Source: a virus
IMG/VR virus record: IMGVR_UViG_3300044710_000053
Coordinates: 1-64,000 of that record
DNA length: 64,000 bases
Direction: 5' to 3' (one strand)
In this document: piece by piece, positions 17,228-25,367 of the stretch
How positions within the stretch are numbered: the stretch's first letter is position 1
Layout of the letters: every line of letters begins with the position of its first letter
The notes under the pieces: model-generated
Databases searched by the model: none
What the model was told of the DNA's origin: nothing
Seen by the model: the letters and a program-made list of their open reading frames with translations, nothing else
Made by a program: the position numbers and the translations under genes

Positions 17228-17344
17228 TTATTCCCTGTTCAGCCAACTCAGAATGATCGCAAACAGGCCGAGAATCGCGGTCGCGGAAACAAAGACTGCG
17301 ATCGTCGAAAGAGTATCGCCGTATGTCCAAGGCATCTTCATCAT
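17228..17344 (-). CDS. single-pass membrane protein, 38 aa
   Basis: MMKMPWTYGDTL, then one hydrophobic helix (about 14-33) ending LSWLNRE. Two ATGs in tandem (17344 and 17341) overlap the stop of the gene upstream, a strong sign of coupled translation. Function unknown. Confidence 0.6.
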   Translation of the reverse strand: MMKMPWTYGDTLSTIAVFVSATAILGLFAIILSWLNRE

Positions 17345-17568
17345 CCCAGCTCCGCCTGCACTTCCGCAAATAGTTCATCGGCCGCGCGGTCCAGGCAGCC
17401 GACGTGTGCTCGCTTCCAACGGTCGAAGCGCTTCCAAATCGCTTGCAGCTTGTCGGCGTCGGTTGAATACTGGCGCGGATTGGCGGGTGATTCGTCGGCG
17501 TTCGGCAGCGAAAATTCATGGTGTATGTCGTACCAACTCGGCAGCGGCGATCGGTTGCTTTGGCTCAT
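17341..17568 (-). CDS. hypothetical protein, 75 aa
   Basis: Starts MSQSNRSPLPSWYD at 17568, which overlaps the previous stop; the longer frame reading from 17637 lacks an RBS. Helical C-terminal half with KLQAIWKRFDRWKRAHVGCLDRA. Soluble, weakly basic. The family is not recognised. Confidence 0.65.
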   Translation of the reverse strand: MSQSNRSPLPSWYDIHHEFSLPNADESPANPRQYSTDADKLQAIWKRFDRWKRAHVGCLDRAADELFAEVQAELG

Positions 17569-17798
17569 GCCAGCTTCCTCTCCCCACTGCCCATGAAGCA
17601 GTAAGTGCCGTCGGCGCTCAGACCGTACTCGGCCCATTTGTCGCCGCGCTGGTCAGGTTGAAACACGTCTCGCGCATCCGGCATGTAGCGAATTCGCATG
17701 ACGTTCCCCACAATGCTGATTCCTCTGGAATAGTCGTTACGTTCCTTGACCTTGTGGCCGTCGAGCGGACCGCCGAATAGTTGAATGAAACAGGCCAT
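17565..17798 (-). CDS. hypothetical protein, 77 aa
   Basis: Starts MACFIQLFGGPLDGHKV, a pattern (xLxGGPxDG) seen in short phage and actinobacterial proteins of unknown function. The end is YGLSADGTYCFMG. The start at 17798 is chosen over an upstream one because it fits that conserved opening. Coupled by ATGA to the next gene. Confidence 0.7.
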   Translation of the reverse strand: MACFIQLFGGPLDGHKVKERNDYSRGISIVGNVMRIRYMPDARDVFQPDQRGDKWAEYGLSADGTYCFMGSGERKLA

Positions 17799-17833
17799 GA
17801 TTTGGCAACGAATTACTTGACGCCCCGAGTCCG

Positions 17834-18202
17834 TCAACTAAAGACTTCGGGATCAATTTGGTCCTTTGTTTTTGCAATCAGAGCGATCGTGGCCTTGAGA
17901 TCGGAGATTTCACTGCCAGTGAGGCGATAGCCCTGTAGCTTTTCGAGCAATGAGTTCAAGTCGCCGACTGCCTTTTGTAGCGAAGCACTCCCCGGGGCCA
18001 GGACAATGGGATTCTTGGTCGTCAGGAAGTAACCGTCTGGCAGCGTGATTGCGATAACCGGGCTCACGTCCATCGCCTGCTGGCGGTCAATTCCACCGAC
18101 CGCCAGGCCGCCGCCGTTGGCGTCTTGAAGGATCAAATCGACAGGGGAGTTATCAGATAGTCCGCAAAAGATGTCTTTCAGCTTTTTTGGGTCCACGCTC
18201 AT
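17834..18202 (-). CDS. hypothetical protein, 122 aa
   Basis: The ATG at 18202 has a good RBS (AAAGGAA); an in-frame ATG at 18247 does not. The first 70 residues are beta-like with Asp/Gly loops (DVSPVIAITLPDGYFL); the last 45 are a helix bundle (LQKAVGDLNSLLEKLQ). Just downstream of the protease gene. No family is recognised. Confidence 0.65.
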   Translation of the reverse strand: MSVDPKKLKDIFCGLSDNSPVDLILQDANGGGLAVGGIDRQQAMDVSPVIAITLPDGYFLTTKNPIVLAPGSASLQKAVGDLNSLLEKLQGYRLTGSEISDLKATIALIAKTKDQIDPEVFS

Positions 18203-18256
18203 TTCCAGTTCCTTTAGGTTTGGGGCGTCAAGTAAGTCGTTGCCCATGATTTGGCC

Positions 18257-19909
18257 CTATAGGTTGGTCAGTGCCTGCACAATCGCTGCGTGTCCGGCCG
18301 CAACGATTTGCCGATCTCGCGGGAACCATTCGGCGCGTTCGATTTGCGGGAAGATTTGATTGACGACGCTGATTGCGGCGGCACGGCTGATGCTGTCGGT
18401 CGGCGGTGGTGGAGGTGGTGGTGGCGGCGGTGGCGGATTTCCGTTTTCGGGTGGCGGCTGGACGGCTCCCGTCAGAAACGCGAGCATTGCGAGCGGGCGC
18501 GGCGAACCACGCCCGGTGCAAAGGTCGGGGCCGACCGTGGCGTCATAGCCGCCGTTGTTACCGACGGTGATGTCGTGAAAGCACGTCGCCGGCATCTTGG
18601 CCAGTAGCGGATTCAGGTAGCCGATATTCTGCGGAAGCTCCTCGCACATCGCGCAGATCGTTCCGCCCATACCCGGCGCAGCAGCCGATGTGCCGCCGAC
18701 GTTGCCCTGGCCCGACAATGTGCAGCACGTTGCCGGCGCGGCGTTCATCGCCAAGTCGGGCACGCAGCGGCCTCCCATCGCGGGATAGTCGCTCTGCCAT
18801 GCCGGCTGCGGAGTTTCGACCCGCGATACGCCCCCGCCAGACGCCCCGCCGTTCGCGCCGTCGTTCCAAACTTGCTCCTGTTGCGCGGTCAGATTCGAGC
18901 CACCCATCGCCACTACCCACGGAGACGACGCGAAATAATCGGTGACGAGCGAGCCGGTTCCATCCGTCGCGCCCCCGTCTCCGGACGCGACAGTGAGCGT
19001 GACGCCCAGCGCCCCCGCATCTTTGCCAGTCGCATCGTTCGCGGCGATTGATTGCGCGGTCCATTGCGATTCCGGCGAGCCCCACGAATCCGAAACCTCG
19101 CAGATTAGCCCCGAGTGAATCAGCGCCGCCAAGCCGCCGTTGTAGCCAGCGTCGGTGTTCGGGCAGAAAGCGATATAGAGCGTCAGCGCTTTGCCAGTGC
19201 GGGCGAAGTAGCAACCGGCCTGCCAGAGAATGTCGAGCCGCAATTCAATGTCGGCATCGGAACCCGGAGAGTTGACCGCGCCCATAACCGACACGTCATG
19301 GATCGTCGGTGGCGGGATTCCGTATTGAGCGCAATCGGCTGCGACCAGCGCCGCCGTGTATCCGCCGTCAAGGCAGAGGATGCCACCGGCGCACGTTCGC
19401 AGCGGTGGCGCGGTGCGAGTTGTAACGCCGGCCAGCCGCGCCGTCTGGACCGGCCCCAAAGCAGTCTCAGTGTGCGGCCCGAATCTCAGCCGTCGATTGT
19501 GCGGCTTGGCGAACGGCGCGGACTCCAAGCCCAGCACGCCAACAATGCCCATATCGGGGATCGGCGGCGCGGCCCGCACGGCAAAGCGGTGCTCGCCGAC
19601 GGGCGTCATTCGCTGCTCCATCTCGGTCCCAAAGGCTGCTTCAATCTGCGCGATGGTCCCGCTGACATTGACGATTCGCTGACCTGGCAGCTCCTCCACG
19701 ATCGTCAGACCCTCGGCGATAGCCTTGGCCCGGAATGCCGCAATGTCGTTCGGGTCGGCTCCGTGTGCGGCTTCGTGGTCATCGACGCTGACCGGCGGCG
19801 CGCCGGCCACGGGCGCAGGAATCGCCGTCATGGGTCGGAATTGAACCGAGACGGTGATCGTTTTCGACTTGTCCAGCGGCACGGCAACGGGTGGGGTGGG
19901 GTCGGGCAT
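18257..19909 (-). CDS. S53 family peptidase (sedolisin/kumamolisin type), 550 aa
   Basis: A serine-carboxyl endopeptidase active at acid pH in characterised members. The start is 19909 with GGAG upstream; the frame further upstream belongs to other genes. Residues about 15-175 look like the pro-domain that sedolisins cut off. The catalytic set is E222 and D226 (IELRLD), an oxyanion Asp near 310, and S408 in GGTSAAAP; the Ca2+ site is the DIT...GPDLCTGRGSP region. A 12-Pro linker (about 500-515) precedes a small C-terminal helical domain. No signal peptide is visible, so export would need lysis or another route. A sedolisin in a phage is rare. Confidence 0.88.
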   Translation of the reverse strand: MPDPTPPVAVPLDKSKTITVSVQFRPMTAIPAPVAGAPPVSVDDHEAAHGADPNDIAAFRAKAIAEGLTIVEELPGQRIVNVSGTIAQIEAAFGTEMEQRMTPVGEHRFAVRAAPPIPDMGIVGVLGLESAPFAKPHNRRLRFGPHTETALGPVQTARLAGVTTRTAPPLRTCAGGILCLDGGYTAALVAADCAQYGIPPPTIHDVSVMGAVNSPGSDADIELRLDILWQAGCYFARTGKALTLYIAFCPNTDAGYNGGLAALIHSGLICEVSDSWGSPESQWTAQSIAANDATGKDAGALGVTLTVASGDGGATDGTGSLVTDYFASSPWVVAMGGSNLTAQQEQVWNDGANGGASGGGVSRVETPQPAWQSDYPAMGGRCVPDLAMNAAPATCCTLSGQGNVGGTSAAAPGMGGTICAMCEELPQNIGYLNPLLAKMPATCFHDITVGNNGGYDATVGPDLCTGRGSPRPLAMLAFLTGAVQPPPENGNPPPPPPPPPPPPTDSISRAAAISVVNQIFPQIERAEWFPRDRQIVAAGHAAIVQALTNL

Positions 19910-19930
19910 GATCGCTCCATGTTGAAAGCT

Positions 19931-19962
19931 GCCGCGCCGGTGCTGTGAGTCACCGGCGCGGC
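19931..19962 (-). terminator. 12-bp perfect hairpin upstream of the protease gene
   Basis: GCCGCGCCGGTG (19931-19942) pairs exactly with CACCGGCGCGGC (19951-19962) over an 8-nt loop. No U-run follows on the minus strand, so it is a leader or stability hairpin rather than a full terminator. It lies in the 110-nt gap between the 111-aa gene and the protease start. Confidence 0.5.
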
Positions 19963-20019
19963 GGGGCGCGGCTGTGAAACCGTCCACCACTGCCCGCAGG
20001 CAGTCGCCTCGAAAGTGCG

Positions 20020-20355
20020 TTACGGCGTCGTCGGGGTCGGCGTGCCCTTGAACGTGCCGATTAGTTGGAGAATGAGTTGCAAAATCGCGGCCCAATTCCC
20101 TGGATTGAACGCGAAGTCGGCCTTGGCCACTGATTTGGCTGTGGTAGCCGGTGGCGTGGTTTCCGTCGGGAAGTTGGCGAACTCGCCGGCAATCGTATCG
20201 ACCAAAGTTTTCAGCGCCGCGGCCGTTGCCGGCACGCTGACGCCAACGGCAGTGACAACCGCTTCCGCTTCGGTGATGATGAGTTGGCCATCGTTGGCGT
20301 GGCCCAAGAGCCATAGCACGTACTGTTCAGGATTGACGGTTGCAGCTTTGGCCAT
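20020..20355 (-). CDS. hypothetical protein, 111 aa
   Basis: The start at 20355 has CGGAGG 8 nt upstream. Begins MAKAATVNPEQYVLWLLG. Val/Ala/Thr-rich body (VVTAVGVSVPATAAALKTL) followed by NPGNWAAILQLILQLIG, an amphipathic helix, and a Pro/Thr tail. The terminator at 20374-20411 lies directly upstream, so expression either uses read-through or a promoter overlapping it. The family is not recognised. Confidence 0.65.
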   Translation of the reverse strand: MAKAATVNPEQYVLWLLGHANDGQLIITEAEAVVTAVGVSVPATAAALKTLVDTIAGEFANFPTETTPPATTAKSVAKADFAFNPGNWAAILQLILQLIGTFKGTPTPTTP

Positions 20356-20373
20356 GATGAGCCTCCGGGAATG

Positions 20374-20411
20374 AAAAAAGAGCGCGTCGCCGAAACATTC
20401 GGCAGGCACGC
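20374..20411 (-). terminator. rho-independent terminator
   Basis: On the minus strand, GCGTG and CCGAA arms (20411-20398) fold back on TTCGG and CGCGC (20394-20382) through a small interior loop, about 12 bp in all, and TTTTTT follows at 20379-20374. It ends transcription coming from 20.4-23 kb and sits just before the RBS of the 111-aa gene. Confidence 0.7.
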
Positions 20412-20447
20412 CCTTGAGGGGCAACGGCAGAATCTTGCGCCCGTAGC

Positions 20448-20639
20448 CTACTCTTTTGGCCCCTCGTTTGGCAAGCGCTTTTCGTCGGGTTCGCAGCGGC
20501 CCCGGTAAATCGCGCTGGCCGGAACGTCGCTCCCATCCGCTAGCAGCAGCTTGAGCCGGCACGGTTCGGGGCCGCGATTCTCGACTCGGAATCCGGCGAA
20601 TCCAACCCACCGATCCGGCTTGACCCATTCAATCGCCAT
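20448..20639 (-). CDS. hypothetical protein, 63 aa
   Basis: ATG at 20639 has AGGGA upstream. Starts MAIEWVKPDRWVGFAGFRVENRG and continues with a beta-rich body (CRLKLLLADGSDVP), typical of a small soluble fold. A longer upstream extension lacks an RBS. It is the last gene before the terminator. Not recognised. Confidence 0.65.
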   Translation of the reverse strand: MAIEWVKPDRWVGFAGFRVENRGPEPCRLKLLLADGSDVPASAIYRGRCEPDEKRLPNEGPKE

Positions 20640-20731
20640 GCGTCCCTGCCTATAGAATCCTTCGCGCTCGGCACCGTTGCCGTTCGGTCGGGCGTCTATC
20701 TGTCGTCTTGCTTCCAATCATCCTGCGGCGT

Positions 20732-21220
20732 TCACCGCCGAACGAATGAGTATCCGTCGATCCCTTCGCCAAAGTGGTCTCGGAAAATCCAATCGCAAAC
20801 GAATCCGAGAGCGCTGAGAAATAGCTGGCCTTCAAGATTGCCATCTTCGACGGTCGTTGTGATCCTGTTGCGCCGGCCTTCCGATAGCTTTCCGGCCAAC
20901 TTTTCGACCATCTGGCGGCCGAGGCCACGTCGCCGATGATCGGCCCCGACGCCTAAGTGTAGCAGGTGCAGCCGATCCTTATGCAGCTCGTAGACCATGA
21001 ATCCTTGGACATTGCCGCCATCGGGCCGCAGATCGGCATCATAGACCATCCCGATACAATTGCGATTCCGCAAGCAATTTATGAAGTCATCCTCGCGCCA
21101 CGGCGCGCCGAATCCTGCCTCTTCGATCGCTAGCACTTGCGGCATATCGCGCCGGATCATCCAGCGGATATGCGGGAGCTTGATTGGATCCGCTTTCGAT
21201 TTGGTTCGTCTGGTTGCCAT
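20732..21220 (-). CDS. GNAT family N-acetyltransferase (RimI-like), 162 aa
   Basis: Transfers an acetyl group from acetyl-CoA to an amine. The opening IRWMIRRDMPQVLAIEEAGFGAPW is the RimI-type N-terminus; LGVGADHRRRGLGRQMVEKL (about 92-112) holds the acetyl-CoA loop (R/Q-x-x-G-x-G/A). NLEGQLFLSALGFVCD matches the C-terminal helix-strand. Length is typical. The substrate is unknown; in phages such enzymes may modify host or phage proteins. Confidence 0.85.
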   Translation of the reverse strand: MATRRTKSKADPIKLPHIRWMIRRDMPQVLAIEEAGFGAPWREDDFINCLRNRNCIGMVYDADLRPDGGNVQGFMVYELHKDRLHLLHLGVGADHRRRGLGRQMVEKLAGKLSEGRRNRITTTVEDGNLEGQLFLSALGFVCDWIFRDHFGEGIDGYSFVRR

Positions 21221-21229
21221 CTCTGCCGA

Positions 21230-21460
21230 TCAATCCTCAAGCCGCATTCCACCGCTTCGGCGTCTAGTCGTCAAGCCGATTTTGCGCCGGCAATAGCCTA
21301 CCATGGGCCCGCGTGGCGTATGGTTCGCCAGAATGTTGGCGCAACGAATCTCAGCGGCGCGCTCACGGATCAACCGGTCGTATTGCCGCTCCTCTTCGTC
21401 GCTACGCGGATCGGCGATGGCACCGGGCTTGGGTCGGTTGTTGTGGCGGCAGAGTTTCAT
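21230..21460 (-). CDS. basic hypothetical protein, 76 aa
   Basis: MKLCRHNNRPKPGA, a charged helix (SDEEERQYDRLIRERAAEIR) and an Arg-rich C-terminal part (YCRRKIGLTTRRRSGGMR). The composition suggests nucleic-acid contact. ATGA coupling to the upstream gene. Not recognised. Confidence 0.55.
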   Translation of the reverse strand: MKLCRHNNRPKPGAIADPRSDEEERQYDRLIRERAAEIRCANILANHTPRGPMVGYCRRKIGLTTRRRSGGMRLED

Positions 21461-21705
21461 GGCTCTCGCTCCGGTCCTCTGCCCAACGCTTTGAGCAAGT
21501 CACGGTACGCTTCCCCGGCGACTTGCGGATGATCGCTCTTGATCGTCACGTAGATTTCTGCGGCGTCGGCGATGCCCTGTAGTCGGTTGCGGTCGCGGGC
21601 CGAATCCACCAGCTTTGTGAATCCAGCATGGTCGGCAATTAGATCAGCCAGCGTCCAACTGCGCATCGCTGTGAGTTGCTCATCGGTTAGGAATTGCTCA
21701 GCCAT
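21457..21705 (-). CDS. hypothetical protein, 82 aa
   Basis: Start at 21705 (MAEQFLTDEQLTAMRSWTL) has GGGAG upstream and overlaps the previous stop by 8 nt. Helical, soluble; the opening FLTDEQLxAxx resembles that of the next gene (LTDEQLSALEAD), hinting at an old duplication. Function unknown. Confidence 0.65.
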   Translation of the reverse strand: MAEQFLTDEQLTAMRSWTLADLIADHAGFTKLVDSARDRNRLQGIADAAEIYVTIKSDHPQVAGEAYRDLLKALGRGPEREP

Positions 21706-22006
21706 GCTCGACTCCCAGCGCATCGCGCAGTCGCTTCAAGTGAAACGCCGCAAAGCCCTGCTCCTCGGGCAAGCCGCTCAATTTCTTGCCCTCCAAGAAG
21801 GTTAGCAGCGAAGTCCAGCCGCCGCCCTGGTCGATGGGCCGCTCGGGTAGTTCGATGGCAGCTTTCAGCCGCTCGTTCTCCGCGCGGAGCGCCTTGTAGG
21901 CGTCAATCGCGTCCTGAACTCTCCGAGAGGTGCCATGCAACTTTACCCGTTGCAGCATCTCGGCGTCGGCCTCAAGTGCGCTCAGTTGCTCGTCGGTCAG
22001 TGGCAT
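21698..22006 (-). CDS. hypothetical coiled-coil protein, 102 aa
   Basis: ATG at 22006 with a strong GGAGGA RBS; an upstream frame to 22183 overlaps other genes. Starts MPLTDEQLSALEADAEM and has a helix with heptad spacing (YKALRAENERLKAAIEL). Shares the LTDEQL opening with the gene downstream. Not recognised. Confidence 0.65.
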   Translation of the reverse strand: MPLTDEQLSALEADAEMLQRVKLHGTSRRVQDAIDAYKALRAENERLKAAIELPERPIDQGGGWTSLLTFLEGKKLSGLPEEQGFAAFHLKRLRDALGVEHG

Positions 22007-22208
22007 TTGGTTCCTCCTTCGCGTTCTGGTCGGCGTGACGTGCTTCGGCATAGGAGCCAGATTGGCAGTTACCAAGCAACTCGGCCGGCAATCCGAAACG
22101 ACTAAGTATCTGCTCAAATGTCGGCTGGCTGGCATGTACTTCATGCCAAAACCGTATCTCTTCGGGTGACATCTCGAAAGCATGTATCGGCCATTCCGGC
22201 TTGCTCAT
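21972..22208 (-). CDS. hypothetical protein, 78 aa
   Basis: ATG at 22208 has AGGAG upstream. Begins MSKPEWPIHAFEMSPEEIRFW. Overlaps the next gene by 35 nt in another frame, an unusually large overlap in this chain. The last 25 residues are polar and probably follow from the overlap. Not recognised. Confidence 0.6.
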   Translation of the reverse strand: MSKPEWPIHAFEMSPEEIRFWHEVHASQPTFEQILSRFGLPAELLGNCQSGSYAEARHADQNAKEEPNATDRRATERT

Positions 22209-22230
22209 GTCGGCTCCTATGGCTCCCAGA

Positions 22231-23310
22231 CTACAACATTGTTGGTTTCCCAATCATCGCTTTCAATTCCTTCACGCGCGCCTCGGCCATCTTAAGGTCA
22301 TGGAGCGTCGCGTCGTACCTATTTCGCCACTCGGCCGCTGTTTCATAGTCGGTCGGCGCGGGGGCGGTGATCTGCTCGTCATCGGGATTGCGAGGCCACT
22401 GTGCCTGATAGGTATTTCCATTCGGCCTTTTCCACCGTCGCACCTTCGCTTGCGCCGCGCTCGTCTGCCGCGCTGCTTCGGTGATGACGGCTTGCTCGGT
22501 CGGCGGGGCGTCGGCAGGAGATGACGGCTGCTGTCCAGAGAGTCGATTCTTCTCCGCCTCTGGTCGCGGATCGCAATAGCCGCAATTGTTGAACCGCTCG
22601 CGTTCGCAGCCGTGCGGAGAACCGTTGCAAGTGTAGATCGCGCCCGAGAGCGTTTCTCGCAGATTGGCTATCGGCTCACGCGGCTCCAAGGCCAGAGCGG
22701 CTCTAACCGATTCGGTTTGGATATGGCAGGCGAGTTCCGCCTTCATCGCGTTGCCCCAGCGCAGCGCGGCTTTCGTTTTTTCTCGCTCGGCCAAAACAAA
22801 ATTGAGGCAGTTACGAGACTTACGTAACCGCGCTACTTCGCGCGCCGCTTCCTCCAACTCCCGCACGCGCTCGACTAGTCGTGGCTGACAGAGGGAGGCA
22901 AACTCAATTGCGCATCGCTCCCAACTGTTTTTGGCCGCCGTTGAAATTCCCTCCCAGGGAAATGCCAGCGGCGGCTGGCAGTTGCATAGTTGCTCGCCCA
23001 GGCTCTTGGGACGCGGCGGCTCTGCCTCCTTAAACGGACCTCCGATTGCGGAACATCCTCCCGTGTGGTTGCACCGATGGCAGTTCCCGTCCCCGTCGGT
23101 GTCATAAATGCACTTCGGCGGCGGTTGCCAGTCCCAGCCGGCCGCATTTTGAGGGCAATCCGGCAGCGGCTCCGCGCGTTCTTCTTCGTCGCCATCAAGC
23201 TCATGGCTCTCTCCGTCGCCGTTCAGCACAACGAGCGCATCGCCAGGAGTGCGGCCGACAGCGAACCAGCGCCGACCGTCAAGGTTCAGAAATCCGCGTT
23301 CAATGCTCAT
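22231..23310 (-). CDS. Cys-rich hypothetical protein, 359 aa
   Basis: A long frame with several Cys clusters: CIYDTDGDGNCHRCNHTGGC (about 66-85), CNCQPP and near 240-265 another (CNGSPHGC, CGYC). Two Cys-rich parts flank a coiled-coil middle (RLVERVRELEEAAREVARLRKS). Probably a zinc-binding multi-domain protein; start MSIERGFLNLDGR matches a normal phage opening. No enzyme motif. It heads the terminated cluster at 20.4-23.3 kb. Confidence 0.65.
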   Translation of the reverse strand: MSIERGFLNLDGRRWFAVGRTPGDALVVLNGDGESHELDGDEEERAEPLPDCPQNAAGWDWQPPPKCIYDTDGDGNCHRCNHTGGCSAIGGPFKEAEPPRPKSLGEQLCNCQPPLAFPWEGISTAAKNSWERCAIEFASLCQPRLVERVRELEEAAREVARLRKSRNCLNFVLAEREKTKAALRWGNAMKAELACHIQTESVRAALALEPREPIANLRETLSGAIYTCNGSPHGCERERFNNCGYCDPRPEAEKNRLSGQQPSSPADAPPTEQAVITEAARQTSAAQAKVRRWKRPNGNTYQAQWPRNPDDEQITAPAPTDYETAAEWRNRYDATLHDLKMAEARVKELKAMIGKPTML

Positions 23311-23385
23311 TGTCTCGCTCCTAAGTTCCGCGACGGGCGACAGGGTTAAAATAATTCTCCGCGCGGCTCGACCAGCGACGGGCCG

Positions 23386-24543
23386 TTAAAACAAGTCCCT
23401 TTGATTCTTGGCCGGCTCGACTCCCGCGAATCCGTTGCGGTTTGCAATCCGCGCCTTCGCCATTTCGATGTAGGCCGGATTCAATTCGATGCCGATGAAG
23501 TCGCGTTGCAGACGCTCACACACAAGCCCCACGGTGCCTGCGCCAGCGAAAGGGTCCAATACCTTGCAAGGCACCGGATCGCGTCCATGCTCGCACGTCG
23601 GCTCCCAGCCGGTTGTTGTGACCGACACGCCGGCCACGGTGTTGCCGCAACTGTTCCCGGTCCCGTCGTGGCCGTTGCGCTTCGTGAAGTCGTTGGGCCG
23701 CTCGCGCTTCAGCTTCTCGCGTTCCGTCACTCGCTGCCACGGCGCGCCGCACTCAGGGCAGCAGCCGCGCTCGGACGTGCCGGCCAGGATGAAGGGCTCG
23801 ACTAGCTTCGTGGGGAACGTGGCGAAGTGTGCGCCGCTGTAGGGCTCGCTGGCGATTGTCCAGACGGTGCGGCGGTTGCGGGTTGCGCCCTCGAATCGTT
23901 CGCCTTGTCCGAGATTGCGCTTCGTCACGTTGTCATACTCGCTTGTGAAGCTGCTGCCGTTGAATCCGCCGCTTGGCTCCGCAATCGCCTCACTATCAAA
24001 GTAGTAATCCGCCGCCTTCGTTAGCAAGAAAATCTGCTCGTGCGCCCGCGTCGGACGGTCGCGCACGCTCTCGGGCATCGGGCTGGGCTTGTGCCAGATG
24101 ATTTCCGAACGGAGATACCAGCCGTCGGCCTGCAAGGCGAGCGCGACGCGCCAGGGGATGCCAACGAGATTCTTAGCTGGCAATCCGAATGACCGTTCTA
24201 TGCCGACTTCTTGACCTTCGTGCATGTGCGCCAACTGACTATTCGGGCCTCCCCCATAAGTTCCGCCGCCCGATCTTCCGTTGGGGGCCGCATAGCTATC
24301 CCCCAGATTCAACCACAGCGTCCCATCCTTCCGCAGCACCCGCCGCACACCCCGAAACACTTCGACCATCGTTGCCACGAATTCATCTGGCGTGTGCTCG
24401 CTGCCGATCTGGCCGTCAACGCCGTAGTCGCGGAGGCCGCATGGCTACCAGTATGGCGGCGAAGTGATGCAGCAATGCACCGACTCCGCGGCCATACTGG
24501 CGAGTCCCTCCCTGCAATCGGCGGTGATAAACTCCACGCTCAT
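23386..24543 (-). pseudogene. DNA N4/N6 methyltransferase interrupted by a 9-nt insertion with a stop codon
   Basis: A site-specific DNA methyltransferase: N-terminal motif IV should be SPPYWGLRDYG, and the C-terminal SAM-binding motif I is DPFAGAGTVGL (about residue 340). The reading frame starts at 24543 (MSVEFITADCREGL), but between TGG and GGC of motif IV lies TAG CCA TGC (24447-24439), adding an in-frame stop and two codons. Downstream the frame is intact for 330 residues from ATG at 24378. Removing the 9 nt restores a perfect protein. TAG is used as a normal stop elsewhere in the window, so recoding is unlikely. Either the gene is dead or only the C-terminal part is made. Confidence 0.8.
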
Positions 24544-24734
24544 CGTCCCTTCCTCCGTGCCCGCTCACGCTTTTCGTCTTTGATCCCTTCATAGAAGCCG
24601 TCCATGAATCCTAGTTCCCAGAGCTCCGCATCAGAATATCCCATGTGCTTCAAGAGCCCTAAGCGGCGACTCATTGTGCGCCCACGGGCTGCGCTCATTC
24701 GGTTGTGGATCGTGCGCCGGGTTCTCGGTTTCAT
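24540..24734 (-). CDS. small basic protein, 64 aa
   Basis: ATG at 24734 with GGAGCGAG upstream. Very basic N-terminus (KPRTRRTIHNRMSAARGR), then RLGLLKHMGYSDAELWELGFMDGFYEG and a Lys/Arg-rich end. Stop overlaps the methyltransferase start (ATGA), so the two were co-translated. Not recognised. Confidence 0.6.
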   Translation of the reverse strand: MKPRTRRTIHNRMSAARGRTMSRRLGLLKHMGYSDAELWELGFMDGFYEGIKDEKRERARRKGR

Positions 24735-24774
24735 CGGCTCGCTCCGGGCCGGGTGCGGGTGGTCATGCTGGGGC

Positions 24775-24960
24775 TCAGTCAATCGTGTTCGCGCACTTCG
24801 GACAACGATGTTCCAAGGACACAAGTTGAAAGCACGCATCGCAGAACGGTCCAGCGCCGCAATAGTCGCAGTAGAGCGAGCCATTAAACTTGCCGGCGTG
24901 GCCTGTCGGTTCGCCGCACTCGCAACACAATTCAGGTTCGGTTGCAATCTTGTCGCTCAT
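24775..24960 (-). CDS. zinc-finger protein, 61 aa
   Basis: Cys clusters CCECGEPTGH, CDYCGAGPFCDAC and CPKC give at least eight Cys, enough for two zinc sites. Start at 24960 with AAGGAG upstream. Overlaps RusA slightly at the N-terminus. Such multi-CxxC proteins accompany phage recombination genes; function unknown. Confidence 0.7.
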   Translation of the reverse strand: MSDKIATEPELCCECGEPTGHAGKFNGSLYCDYCGAGPFCDACFQLVSLEHRCPKCANTID

Positions 24961-24962
24961 CG

Positions 24963-25367
24963 TCACTCCTTCGCCCCGGTTGTGGTCAACTCGGTCACGA
25001 CAAGTTTCAGGTACGGTTCCCCGTTAGGGTCTGTCACAAGTATTGCGGGCAGCAACGTCAAGTCCGTATCGTTCGCTACTAGCTTTGCATCGGCAATACC
25101 GTCGAGCGCCGATTTTAGGCTCGCGTTGAAATTTGATTCGTCGCGGACACGTTTCTTGGTGAACACGGCTGTCGCTTGCACCGTCGCGGATTTCCACGGA
25201 CCCTTGATCTTGGCTTCGCGCATTGCAGCCAATGTCGCCCATCCAGCAGCCTGCCGCTGGCTCTTAATGGCCCGGCTCTTTGGCCCCCAGTGCTTGCCGT
25301 GCGGAGCGTTCGGGGAGAGTATCTTGGCCGGCAGATCGAGGATGATTTCTAGGCGGCTCTGGTTCAT
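24963..25367 (-). CDS. rusA: RusA-like Holliday junction resolvase, 134 aa
   Basis: Cuts four-way DNA junctions made in recombination and replication. The RusA pattern is visible: RDESNFNASLKSALDGIADA (about 72-92) supplies the acidic metal ligands and the conserved Lys, and LVANDTDLTLLP follows with another acidic pair. Length matches the family (about 120-135). Lies among recombination genes (DNA methylase, HNH, RecT further upstream). Confidence 0.85.
   Translation of the reverse strand: MNQSRLEIILDLPAKILSPNAPHGKHWGPKSRAIKSQRQAAGWATLAAMREAKIKGPWKSATVQATAVFTKKRVRDESNFNASLKSALDGIADAKLVANDTDLTLLPAILVTDPNGEPYLKLVVTELTTTGAKE

Noticed and set aside
24379-24543. Amber read-through or TAG recoding in the methyltransferase
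   Set aside because: TAG ends other genes normally (for example at 853 and 2797), and the extra two codons after TAG still disturb motif IV.
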